This document shows positions 1-6,946 of a stretch of 10,105 nucleotides of DNA, piece after piece. The number at the start of each line of letters is the position of its first letter. Position 1 is the first letter of the stretch. Below the pieces are notes generated by a model, which was not told where the DNA came from, did no database searches, and saw nothing but the letters and a program-made list of their open reading frames with translations. Both the position numbers and the translations under genes were made by a program. This stretch comes from Oscillospiraceae bacterium. Lineage in GTDB: Bacteria; Bacillota_A; Clostridia; Oscillospirales; WRJC01. Location: positions 1-10,105 of the forward strand of contig WQXD01000113.1 of assembly GCA_009785015.1 (NCBI GenBank), read 5' to 3'.

Positions 1-588
1 GGTATAATCACCCTCAACGGCATCGACATAAGAAAGTATGACTACGCCGAATATATGGATATCTTCTCCGTCGTGTTCCAGGACTTCAAGCTGTTCTCGT
101 TCACGCTGGGCCAGAATGTGGCCGCGTCGGTGCACGTCGACGGAGAGCGTGCGGGGGAGTGCCTATCGATGGCGGGGCTGAGGGATATGGCGAAGGGACT
201 GGACACGCCGCTGTACAAGGATTTCGAGGAAGACGGCGTGGAGATATCTGGGGGCGAGGCGCAGAAGATAGCGCTTGCGCGGGCGCTGTACAAAGACGCG
301 CCGTTCATCGTGCTCGATGAGCCTACGGCGGCGCTGGACCCGATAGCGGAGTACGAGGTGTACTCGAAATTCAACGAGATAGTGGGTGACAAAACGGCGG
401 TATACATATCGCACCGGTTGTCGTCGTGCCGGTTCTGCGACGACATAGCGGTATTCGACGATGGCGAGCTGATCCAGCGGGGCAGCCACGACGCGCTGCT
501 TGCGGACGCGGGCGGCAAATATCACCAGTTATGGAACGCGCAGGCCCAGTACTATAACGCGCCCCAAAAATCTCCTCTCACCCCATAG
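1..588 (+). CDS. ABC exporter ATP-binding domain, 3' part of gene
   Basis: The frame is open from base 1, so the gene begins outside the window and only the last 195 residues are visible. They form most of an ABC nucleotide-binding domain. The Q-loop is VVFQDF (Q27), the signature is ISGGE at 82-86 (a variant of LSGGQ), Walker B is FIVLDEP at 102-108 and the H-loop is YISHR (H138). Walker A is upstream of the window. The arrangement matches the C-terminal half of the ABCB/MsbA-like exporters (COG1132) common in Clostridia, in which a six-helix membrane domain is fused in front. Such proteins use ATP hydrolysis to export peptides, lipids or drugs; the substrate cannot be told here. The TAG stop at 586-588 overlaps the last codons of the convergent gene. 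Third positions are richer in G and C than in the genes that follow. Confidence 0.93.
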   Translation, partial: GIITLNGIDIRKYDYAEYMDIFSVVFQDFKLFSFTLGQNVAASVHVDGERAGECLSMAGLRDMAKGLDTPLYKDFEEDGVEISGGEAQKIALARALYKDAPFIVLDEPTAALDPIAEYEVYSKFNEIVGDKTAVYISHRLSSCRFCDDIAVFDDGELIQRGSHDALLADAGGKYHQLWNAQAQYYNAPQKSPLTP

Positions 589-1579
589 CGCTGATAATTT
601 CGACAATTTTGTTGTCCGGGTCCCACTTGACCGTGCAGCCGAGCGTTTCGGCGATAAAGCGCACGGGGATCATCGTCCTGCCGTTTATCAGCTTGGCCGG
701 CACGTCCAATACGCGCTCGTCCATGACATCGGGAATAGGGGTGAAAACCTTCGCTTTGTTGGAGCCGATTTTCAGCGATATCATCAAAACGTCGGTCGCG
801 TAACTGTAGATATTCACGGTTTGCGTCCCCGAATCCCACGTCACGAGATACCCCAGCGCTTCGACGACCGCGCGCATGGGGGCAAGGGTGCGCCCGTCCT
901 CTATAACGGGGGCGACGTCCGTGGATATGACCTTTCCGTCTATTTTGAGCGTGATGGGCTTCGCCGCGTGTTCCGCTGCGGCCGCTTTGGCTGCCGCCGC
1001 GGCTTTTTCGTCCGCGATTCTCTGTATTTCGTTGAGAATCTCTATCTCTTCTAAAATCTTTTCGGTTTCCTCCTGCCTTATTCTCAAATATTCCTCCGCG
1101 GGAAGGCTTTCAAACCAGGTTTCATATAACTGCTTCGCTTCCATATAAACCGCCAGCGCGTCCAGCATTTGGTCGTCAGGGGCGTAGTACATCCACTGCT
1201 CGTATAAATAATCCAGCCAGAGTTTCCATTCGTCGTAGCCCCAATTGTCTTTGGGGCCGGATTTCACCTTGTCAAACCGGGCGAGGTATTCAGAGTTGCT
1301 GACATTTTCATCCCGCGCGCTTGAGTTTTTCTTCAGGCCGTCGATGTGCCCGTCTGAATATCCGTCCGAATAACCCGAAAAATAATCAAACCAGTTTTCG
1401 GAACCCATCTGCGGGCCCTGTTCCGCGTCGTAGTCGCGCCCGGCAAAACCGTCCGCGTATCCCGTGGCGTAACCTTCGTCATACGCCTTTGTTTGGCCGG
1501 CGGCATATACCGACGCGCCGGAAAACGCCAAAAAGAGAACCGAAATCAAAACCGAAATAAAAACAATCTTTTTTTTCAT
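578..1579 (-). CDS. Secreted copper-amine-oxidase-type stalk-domain protein with GX3 repeats
   Basis: The 333-residue product has a signal peptide: Lys-rich start MKKK, hydrophobic core to about residue 22, and cleavage near VYAA at 24-27. Next come two clusters of glycine spaced every fourth residue: GYATGYADG at 36-44 and GYSDGYSDGHIDG at 69-81. This resembles the GX3 pattern known from Yae1-type proteins. A Trp/Tyr-rich stretch (113-155) and a charged, then Ala-rich, probable coiled coil (168-205) follow. The C terminus (209-330) is a copper amine oxidase N-terminal-like stalk domain, with EDGRTLAPMRAVVEALG and NGRTMIPVRFIAETLG as the two hallmark repeats. No catalytic domain is present, so a cell-surface structural or binding role is inferred. 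The start is ATG at 1579, with GGAGG seven bases upstream at 1587-1591. It lies 38 bp behind the GH4 gene and is probably cotranscribed with it. Its stop overlaps the ABC gene stop. Confidence 0.9.
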   Translation of the reverse strand: MKKKIVFISVLISVLFLAFSGASVYAAGQTKAYDEGYATGYADGFAGRDYDAEQGPQMGSENWFDYFSGYSDGYSDGHIDGLKKNSSARDENVSNSEYLARFDKVKSGPKDNWGYDEWKLWLDYLYEQWMYYAPDDQMLDALAVYMEAKQLYETWFESLPAEEYLRIRQEETEKILEEIEILNEIQRIADEKAAAAAKAAAAEHAAKPITLKIDGKVISTDVAPVIEDGRTLAPMRAVVEALGYLVTWDSGTQTVNIYSYATDVLMISLKIGSNKAKVFTPIPDVMDERVLDVPAKLINGRTMIPVRFIAETLGCTVKWDPDNKIVEIISAMG

Positions 1580-1617
1580 AACAAAACCTCCAAAATAATT
1601 CAAAATAATTTTTACCT

Positions 1618-2985
1618 TTACCAATACATGGGGGGCAGAATATCTTTCTGAAGCTCGCACATTTCGTTTATCAGGGCGACGGAGTTGTGATAACTCGAAA
1701 CCGTCGGGTCGAGCAGCAAAGCCTGCAGCAGCTTGTTGCGGGATTTTTCCGCGTATGCTTCTATGAGCAAACGGTGAATCGTGCCCTGTGTGTTTATCAT
1801 GGAAGCTATGGCGGCGGGCAGCGGATCGCATTTGTGCGGATGTATGCCCCCTTTGTCGACAAGAGCCGGAAGTTCTATGACCGTTCCTTCCGCCAAATCG
1901 GGAGCGTAGCCCTTATTTGGCACATTTACCGCTTCTATTTCGGCCGGAGTGTCAAAATATATGGCCTGGGCTATCGGTATGCCGAATTCCCCGGAGACGC
2001 GCATCTCCCTTCCCGCGCCGAAACTGCCTTCATAGCCTCCTTCATTTTTTTGGGGGAACAGTTCATGGCGCGACGCCGCGCCGGATATATTGTAGATAAA
2101 AGCCGGGGGGGTTTTCGTCTCCCAGGGCTGTTCGCAGGCGGGGTCGAAATAATACTGCGCGCTCTGGCTCGCCAAAAATCCGTCGCTCCATGCGAAATAT
2201 TCGCCTATATGGTTCGCGCCGGGATATGACCACAGCCCGTATGTGCGAAGCATCACGCGCGACAGCGCCCATTCGTCCCAATGCGCCAGAGGATCGGCCT
2301 TTTTTTCCTGTTCATGGAGTTTCGGATACAAATCCTCGCTGGTTTTTTTGTCCCATATTTTGGTGAACCAGCCAAAATGGTTGAGCCCGACGGGGGAAGC
2401 GCCTATGCGTTCGACGGGCATCTGCAGAAATTCGGCGAGCTGCCACATGCCCCCGCCTATCCCGTGGCACAGACCTACCGCTTTGATTTTGGTGAGCCTT
2501 GATACGCCCTCGACGAGTTTCGCTTCGGGGTTGGTGTAATTGAGAAGCCACGCGTCCGGGCAGCCCTTCTCCATCGCGCGGGCGATCTCAAGGACCGGCC
2601 CGAGATTTCTGAGCGTGTGGAACATTCCGCCCGGCCCGCCGTTTTCGCCGTATATCTGCCTGAACCCGTAGCGCCTCGGTATATGAAAATCCTGCGACCA
2701 GTAGTGGTAGCGGTCGACCTCGATTGCAGTGATGACAAAATCCGCGCCGCAGACCGCCGCTTCCAAATCCGTCGAGGCATTTATGATAATTTTCCGGCCG
2801 AGTTTTTCCGCCAGCTTTTCGCAGTAGGCCTTTGAAACTTCAAGCGCCGTTGCCCGGATGTCCATCAGATAAATTTCCAATTGGTCCAACGCGTTGAAAG
2901 GTTCATTTAACAGAATATCGGTGAGTGTGGCCGGGCAGAAGCTGACGCTGCCGGCCCCGATGACCGCGAATTTCACTTTTTTCAA
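1618..2985 (-). CDS. Glycoside hydrolase family 4 enzyme (alpha-galactosidase/alpha-glucosidase/uronidase type)
   Basis: GH4 enzymes cleave glycosides by NAD+-dependent oxidation and elimination, using a divalent metal, in the cytoplasm. The 455-residue length is normal for the family and there is no signal peptide. Visible motifs are the Rossmann GAGSVSF at 10-16, an acidic strand end (MDI, 41-43), GENGGPGG at 113-120, NYTNP at 149-153, GLCHGI at 171-176 (C173 is the probable metal Cys) and GLNHFGW at 200-206 (H203 is the probable metal His). The tetrad after the Cys predicts specificity in this family. CHGI is neither the CHSV of MelA alpha-galactosidases nor the CNVP/CDMP of phosphoglycosidases, so I leave the substrate open; an alpha-hexoside or uronide is most likely. 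The start is TTG at 2985-2983: AAGGGGG sits eight bases upstream and the Rossmann strand begins at once (MKKVKFAVIG). It is divergent from the sulfatase and upstream of the stalk-protein gene. Confidence 0.92.
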   Translation of the reverse strand: MKKVKFAVIGAGSVSFCPATLTDILLNEPFNALDQLEIYLMDIRATALEVSKAYCEKLAEKLGRKIIINASTDLEAAVCGADFVITAIEVDRYHYWSQDFHIPRRYGFRQIYGENGGPGGMFHTLRNLGPVLEIARAMEKGCPDAWLLNYTNPEAKLVEGVSRLTKIKAVGLCHGIGGGMWQLAEFLQMPVERIGASPVGLNHFGWFTKIWDKKTSEDLYPKLHEQEKKADPLAHWDEWALSRVMLRTYGLWSYPGANHIGEYFAWSDGFLASQSAQYYFDPACEQPWETKTPPAFIYNISGAASRHELFPQKNEGGYEGSFGAGREMRVSGEFGIPIAQAIYFDTPAEIEAVNVPNKGYAPDLAEGTVIELPALVDKGGIHPHKCDPLPAAIASMINTQGTIHRLLIEAYAEKSRNKLLQALLLDPTVSSYHNSVALINEMCELQKDILPPMYW

Positions 2986-3001
2986 AATATACGCCCCCTT
3001 A

Positions 3002-3015
3002 AAATATTAATATTT
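3002..3015. repeat. 14-bp AT palindrome upstream of the GH4 gene
   Basis: AAATATTAATATTT is a perfect palindrome 17 bp upstream of the GH4 TTG start, just above its ribosome-binding site. It may be a second protein-binding site or part of the leftward -10 region. Because it is made only of A and T, chance is a fair alternative. Confidence 0.35.
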
Positions 3016-3033
3016 GGAAAGTTATTGAATTAT

Positions 3034-3062
3034 TTGCCGCTTTGTGGTATGATATATATAAT
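3034..3062 (+). promoter_or_regulatory. Sigma-A-type promoter for the sulfatase-topB unit
   Basis: A -35 of TTGCCG (3034-3039) lies 17 bp before a perfect -10, TATAAT (3057-3062). Transcription would start near 3069, about 60 nt before the sulfatase ATG. A second possible -10, TATGAT, is at 3048-3053. Confidence 0.6.
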
Positions 3063-3072
3063 ATTACCACAA
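3042..3072. promoter_or_regulatory. Dyad operator candidate between the GH4 and sulfatase genes
   Basis: TTGTGGTA (3042-3049) is repeated as a perfect inverted copy, TACCACAA (3065-3072), with 15 bp between the arms. The arms flank the TATAAT box, so a dimeric repressor bound here would block the rightward promoter. The half-site TGGTA/TACCA resembles those of GntR-family repressors, but no regulator gene is in the window. The site lies between two divergent genes and could control both. Confidence 0.55.
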
Positions 3073-3087
3073 GGAAATTATTTTTTT

Positions 3088-3132
3088 ATGAACAGACAGG
3101 AAATTTTGGAAATGTACAAGGGGATAAAATGA
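3088..3132 (+). CDS. 14-codon upstream ORF coupled to the sulfatase start
   Basis: This reading frame begins at the ATG at 3088 with AAGGA at 3071-3075 (12-base spacing), encodes MNRQEILEMYKGIK and ends in TGA at 3130-3132. That stop overlaps the sulfatase ATG (3129-3131) as ATGA. Its last codons carry the AAGGGG that serves as the sulfatase ribosome-binding site. It may be a leader peptide that couples translation, or the vestigial start of a deleted gene. No function can be assigned from the peptide itself. Confidence 0.35.
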   Translation: MNRQEILEMYKGIK

Positions 3133-4493
3133 ATACACAAAAAAAACAAAAAAAAGCCAGAAACATCGTCTTTTATTTCTCCGATCAGCAAAGGCATGAC
3201 ACAATCGGGGCGTACAGCGACCGGGCTAAAAAATTCAACATAACCCCGAATCTCGACGAAATGGCGGAAATGGGGGTGAAATTCGAGTACGCCTTTACCC
3301 CGCAGCCCGTTTGCGGCCCTGCGAGGGCCTGTATTCAAACGGGACGATACGCCACCCAAAACGGCTGTTTTACAAACGGCAGGGCGCTGAAAAAAACCGA
3401 TTTGACAATAGCGAAATACCTCAACAGCGCGGGATATGACACCGCGTATGTGGGAAAATGGCATCTTGCCTCGGAAAACGGGTCAGCGGACTACATGACA
3501 AAAGCCGTGCCCGAAGATTTGCGCGGCGGGTACAGATACTGGCGCGCGGCCGACGTGCTGGAATTTACCTCGCACGGATACGGCGGATATGTCTACGACG
3601 AAAACATGAACAAAATCGGCTTTGACGATTACAGATGCGACTGTATAACGGATTTCGCGCTCGATTACATCGAAAACAAAGACGGCGATATCCGCAGCGG
3701 ACAAAAACCGTTTTTTTTGTTTTTATCGCACATAGAGCCCCATCATCAAAACGACAGGGAAAAATTCGAGGGCCCGGAAAATTCAGCCGAAAAATTCAAG
3801 GATTTCGAGATTCCGGAGGATTTAAAAGGCGCGGCGGACACGGAGCCCGATTTCAAGGATCATTTTGCCAATTATCTCGGCTGCTGCCACAGCCTCGACT
3901 ACAACCTCGGCCGGATTATATCAAAACTCAAAGCAAAAAACATCTTCGAAGATACCGTAATAATATACACAAGCGACCATTCCTGCCATTTCAGGACGCG
4001 AAACGGAGAGTACAAGCGGTCGTGCCATGAAAACAGCATAAGAATCCCGATGATAATATACGGCGGGGATTTTACGGGCGGCCTGAAAATTGAAAATCTC
4101 GTGAGTTTGATCGATTTGCCGCCGACAATACTGCGTATCGCGGGCCTTGAGGTCCCGGATGATTTCATGGGAAAACCGCTTACCGGCACTCTGAACCGAA
4201 ACCCGGCATGGGAAGACGAAATATACACGCAGATAAGCGAGAGCCAGCTCGCGCGCTGCGTGAGGACCCCGAAATGGAAATACTGCGTCGCCTCGCCTGA
4301 AAACCCGTGGAACACGAGCCAAACGGATAAATACCGTGAATATGCCTTGTATGATCTGGAAAGCGACCCGCATGAACAGAACAATTTGATAAAGGCGTCC
4401 GGATTTGAAAGCGTAAAATCCGAATTGTCGGGGATTTTATTCAAACATATGGCCAAAACAGGGGAGACGCTTCCGGAAAGGATTGATCTTTGA
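3129..4493 (+). CDS. Cys-type sulfatase, predicted cytoplasmic
   Basis: The product is a 454-residue member of the arylsulfatase/alkaline-phosphatase superfamily that hydrolyses sulfate esters. The activation motif is CGPAR (C62-R66) followed by IQTGR. C62 would be converted to formylglycine, in an anaerobe normally by a radical-SAM maturase that is not in this window. GYDTAYVGKWH at 102-112 is the second family signature, with K110 and H112 as conserved active-site positions. D19-Q20 (FSDQQRHD) and TSDH (D283, H284) supply metal ligands, and K296 precedes ENSIRIP as in the family. The fourth motif residue is Ala where Ser is commoner. There is no signal peptide: the N terminus is KKQKKARNIVFYFSD, which goes directly into the first strand. 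The start at 3129 has AAGGGG five bases upstream; an in-frame extension to 3042 would begin inside the promoter. It is divergent from GH4, suggesting joint use on an imported sulfated glycan. Confidence 0.93.
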   Translation: MNTQKKQKKARNIVFYFSDQQRHDTIGAYSDRAKKFNITPNLDEMAEMGVKFEYAFTPQPVCGPARACIQTGRYATQNGCFTNGRALKKTDLTIAKYLNSAGYDTAYVGKWHLASENGSADYMTKAVPEDLRGGYRYWRAADVLEFTSHGYGGYVYDENMNKIGFDDYRCDCITDFALDYIENKDGDIRSGQKPFFLFLSHIEPHHQNDREKFEGPENSAEKFKDFEIPEDLKGAADTEPDFKDHFANYLGCCHSLDYNLGRIISKLKAKNIFEDTVIIYTSDHSCHFRTRNGEYKRSCHENSIRIPMIIYGGDFTGGLKIENLVSLIDLPPTILRIAGLEVPDDFMGKPLTGTLNRNPAWEDEIYTQISESQLARCVRTPKWKYCVASPENPWNTSQTDKYREYALYDLESDPHEQNNLIKASGFESVKSELSGILFKHMAKTGETLPERIDL

Positions 4494-6718
4494 TGTCAAA
4501 ATCGCTTGTTCTGGCTGAAAAGCCGTCGGTGGCCAAAGAAATCGCGAAAACGCTCGGCTGCCGGCAAAATGAAAACGGCTGTATTTCGGGGGGAAAATAT
4601 ATAATCACATGGGCCCTCGGGCATTTGGTGACGCTCGCCGACCCCGAAAGTTACGGCGAGCAGTACAAATCGTGGAATCTCGAATCCCTGCCCATACTTC
4701 CCCCGAAAATGGAGCTTGTGGTGATCAAAGAAACTTCCAAGCAGTTTAAAATCGTAAGGGAGCTGCTCTCCAGAGCGGACATATCCGAGGTCATCATAGC
4801 CACCGACGCGGGCCGCGAGGGAGAGCTTGTCGCGCGCTGGATCCTTTTGAAATCCGGCTGCAAAAAACCCGCCAAACGCCTGTGGATTTCCTCCCAGACG
4901 GACAAGGCCATACAAAACGGGTTCGCTTCCCTGAAACCCGCGTCCGATTATGACAATTTGTTTTTGTCGGCTTCGGCGCGCGCGGAAGCGGACTGGCTTG
5001 TGGGCTTCAACGTGACCCGCGCGCTGACCTGCAAGCACAACGCGCAGCTCTCGGCGGGGCGCGTGCAGACGCCGACGCTCGCCCTGATTGCAGCCAGGGA
5101 ACAGGAAATAAGGAGCTTCGTTCCGAAAGATTATTTTTTAATCAGGGCAAAATTGGACGGATTTTCGGCTGTATGGAGGGGAAAAGACGGCCAGTCGAGG
5201 ATATTTGACCATTCGGCCGCTGAAAAAATTCTGGCGGGCATCGCCGGCAAAAGGGCGGAAGTGTCGGAAATATCAAAACAATACAAAAGCACGCCGCCCC
5301 CCGCCGCCTATGATCTGACCGAGCTGCAGCGGGACGCGAATAAAAAATATTCGTATTCCGCCAAACAGACGCTTTCAATCATGCAGTCGCTGTATGAGTA
5401 CCATAAAATCGTCACTTATCCGCGCACCGATTCGCGCTATATCACCTCCGACGTCGCCGCCACCCTGGGTGACCGTCTGAGAGGCTCCGCAGTCGGAAAC
5501 TATGCGGAAACGGCCAGGGCTCTGCAAAAAAGCCGCCCGTTTTCGACGCGCTGGCTCGTAAATGACAAATTGGTCACCGACCACCACGCAATTATCCCGA
5601 CGGAGGAGCCCGTAAATCTTTCGGCTCTGTCGCCGGAAGAACGCAATATTTTCGATCTGGTCGTCAAGCGTTTTTTCGCGGTTCTTTCGCCCGCTTTCGA
5701 ATATGAGGAAACAAAGCTGACGCTTGCAATCGGTCAGGAAAATTTTTACGCCAAAGGCAAAATCGTAAAAGCGGCGGGCTGGAAATCGATATACGGCTCT
5801 GCGTCAGGGGAGGACGACGAGGGCGATGAGGGCGGCGGGGATGAAAGCGAAACCGAACAAAATCTTCCGCAAATCAAAAAAGGCGACAGGCTCGACGTAA
5901 AATCGTGCGCTGCGGAAACAAAAAAGACAAAGCCCCCGCCGCGTTATACGGAAGCCACGCTGCTTTCCGCCATGGAAGACCCCTCCGGACAAATCCAAAA
6001 CAAAGCGCTGCGCGAGACGATTGCGGGGACAAGCGGTCTGGGGACCTCGGCGACGAGGGCGGATATAATCGAAAAATTGTTTTCGTCTTTTTACGTGGAA
6101 CGCGCAGGAAAGGAGATCGTCCCCACTTCCAAGGGGATTCAGCTGGTTTCGATCGTGCCGCCGGATCTAAAGTCGGCGGAACTCACCGCCAAATGGGAGC
6201 AGCAATTGAACAAAATCAGCAAAGGCGAGGCAAAACGCGATAATTTTATCGCGGAAATGAAAAAATACTCGACGGACCTCGTCGCGATGGTAGCGCATGG
6301 CGGCGCAAAGTATATACACGACAACATGACAAGGCAGAAATGCCCCGAATGCGGAAAATTTCTGCTTGAGGTGAGCGGCAAAAGGGGCAAAATGCTCGTA
6401 TGCTCGGAGCGCGAATGCGGCTACCGCAAGAACACCGTCATCGAAACGAATGCGCGCTGTCCCACTTGCCATAAAAAACTCCAGATACGCGGCGAGGGTG
6501 AAAACCGCATATTCGCGTGCATATGCGGGCACCGCGAAAAAGTGTCCGATTTCGAAAAACGCCGCGCCGACGCGGGAGCGAGCAAAGCGGATGTGAAAAA
6601 GTACCTCGAGCTGCAGGAGTCAAAAGAAAAAGCGGCCCCGAAAAACACCGCTTTGGCCGAGCAATTGGCCAAATGGATAGAACAAAACAGCCAGGGCGGC
6701 GAAAGCGACAAAAAATAG
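4493..6718 (+). CDS. topB: DNA topoisomerase III
   Basis: This type IA topoisomerase cuts one DNA strand through a tyrosine, passes the other strand and reseals; it resolves replication and recombination intermediates. The Toprim domain opens with LVLAEKPSVAKEI (5-17) and carries the Mg-binding ATDAGREGE (103-111). SAGRVQTPTLALI is at 187-199. The catalytic tyrosine is Y309 in VTYPRTDSRY, followed by DHHAIIPT (363-370) and GLGTSATRADIIEKL (515-529). An acidic, Gly-rich insert (440-454) interrupts the core. The C terminus has two zinc ribbons: C617/C620/C637/C642 and C656/C659/C676/C678, followed by a Lys-rich tail. At 741 residues it has normal length for clostridial TopB. ATG 4493 is preferred to the adjacent TTG at 4490, because it overlaps the sulfatase stop as TGATG and AAGGA lies upstream at 4478-4482. 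No promoter of its own is visible. Confidence 0.96.
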   Translation: MSKSLVLAEKPSVAKEIAKTLGCRQNENGCISGGKYIITWALGHLVTLADPESYGEQYKSWNLESLPILPPKMELVVIKETSKQFKIVRELLSRADISEVIIATDAGREGELVARWILLKSGCKKPAKRLWISSQTDKAIQNGFASLKPASDYDNLFLSASARAEADWLVGFNVTRALTCKHNAQLSAGRVQTPTLALIAAREQEIRSFVPKDYFLIRAKLDGFSAVWRGKDGQSRIFDHSAAEKILAGIAGKRAEVSEISKQYKSTPPPAAYDLTELQRDANKKYSYSAKQTLSIMQSLYEYHKIVTYPRTDSRYITSDVAATLGDRLRGSAVGNYAETARALQKSRPFSTRWLVNDKLVTDHHAIIPTEEPVNLSALSPEERNIFDLVVKRFFAVLSPAFEYEETKLTLAIGQENFYAKGKIVKAAGWKSIYGSASGEDDEGDEGGGDESETEQNLPQIKKGDRLDVKSCAAETKKTKPPPRYTEATLLSAMEDPSGQIQNKALRETIAGTSGLGTSATRADIIEKLFSSFYVERAGKEIVPTSKGIQLVSIVPPDLKSAELTAKWEQQLNKISKGEAKRDNFIAEMKKYSTDLVAMVAHGGAKYIHDNMTRQKCPECGKFLLEVSGKRGKMLVCSERECGYRKNTVIETNARCPTCHKKLQIRGEGENRIFACICGHREKVSDFEKRRADAGASKADVKKYLELQESKEKAAPKNTALAEQLAKWIEQNSQGGESDKK

Positions 6719-6739
6719 CGTGCCAAAAAAACAAGAATG

Positions 6740-6765
6740 GCCCCATTCCCGCGAGGGTTTGGGGC
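6740..6765. terminator. Hairpin after topB, possible terminator
   Basis: GCCCCA (6740-6745) pairs with TGGGGC (6760-6765), then a symmetric TT/TT internal loop, then CCC/GGG closing a GCGA tetraloop (6751-6754). It begins 21 bases after the topB stop. No T-run follows on the + strand. On the - strand a run of seven T (6724-6730) lies nine bases beyond the stem, so it may act mainly against leftward transcripts from the sigma gene. Confidence 0.45.
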
Positions 6766-6832
6766 GTGATGGGCGGTTTGTATCGGAAATGTCTTTTTCA
6801 ATAACCGCTAAAGCGAACCAACTAAACCAATG

Positions 6833-6846
6833 GGCGAATATTCGCC
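6833..6846. repeat. 14-bp perfect palindrome GGCGAATATTCGCC
   Basis: GGCGAAT meets its exact inverse ATTCGCC with no spacer and is followed by TTTT at 6847-6850. An outer pair, ACCGCT (6804-6809) and AGCGGT (6855-6860), encloses it. It could be a weak rightward terminator (stem GGCGA, loop ATAT) or a dimer-binding site. It also marks the change from GC-richer topB sequence to the AT-rich sigma region. Confidence 0.45.
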
Positions 6847-6859
6847 TTTTCGAGAGCGG

Positions 6860-6904
6860 TCAATCAATCATTATGTATTCACGGTTAAAGCATTTTTCAA
6901 ACAT
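6860..6904 (-). CDS. Possible 14-residue ORF downstream of the sigma gene
   Basis: ATG at 6904 has a very good ribosome-binding site (GGAGG at 6911-6915, six bases away) 42 bp beyond the sigma-fusion stop. It reads MFEKCFNREYIMID and then TGA at 6862-6860. The stop is made by a tandem ATTGATTG. Removing one four-base copy would extend the frame to 30 codons, ending at a TAG. It is either a true micro-ORF or the broken start of a once longer second gene of the operon. No family is recognised. Confidence 0.25.
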   Translation of the reverse strand: MFEKCFNREYIMID

Positions 6905-6946
6905 GAGCAACCTCCGTTACGATTTATGATGTAAAATTCTGCGGTT

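Noticed and set aside
1618..2985. Long frames antisense to the GH4, topB and sulfatase genes.
   Set aside because: They are shadows of well-supported genes, with no motifs or ribosome-binding sites.
3042..3128. N-terminal extension of the sulfatase to 3042.
   Set aside because: It would start within the predicted promoter, upstream of the expected transcript start, has no ribosome-binding site, and adds residues outside the family's first strand.
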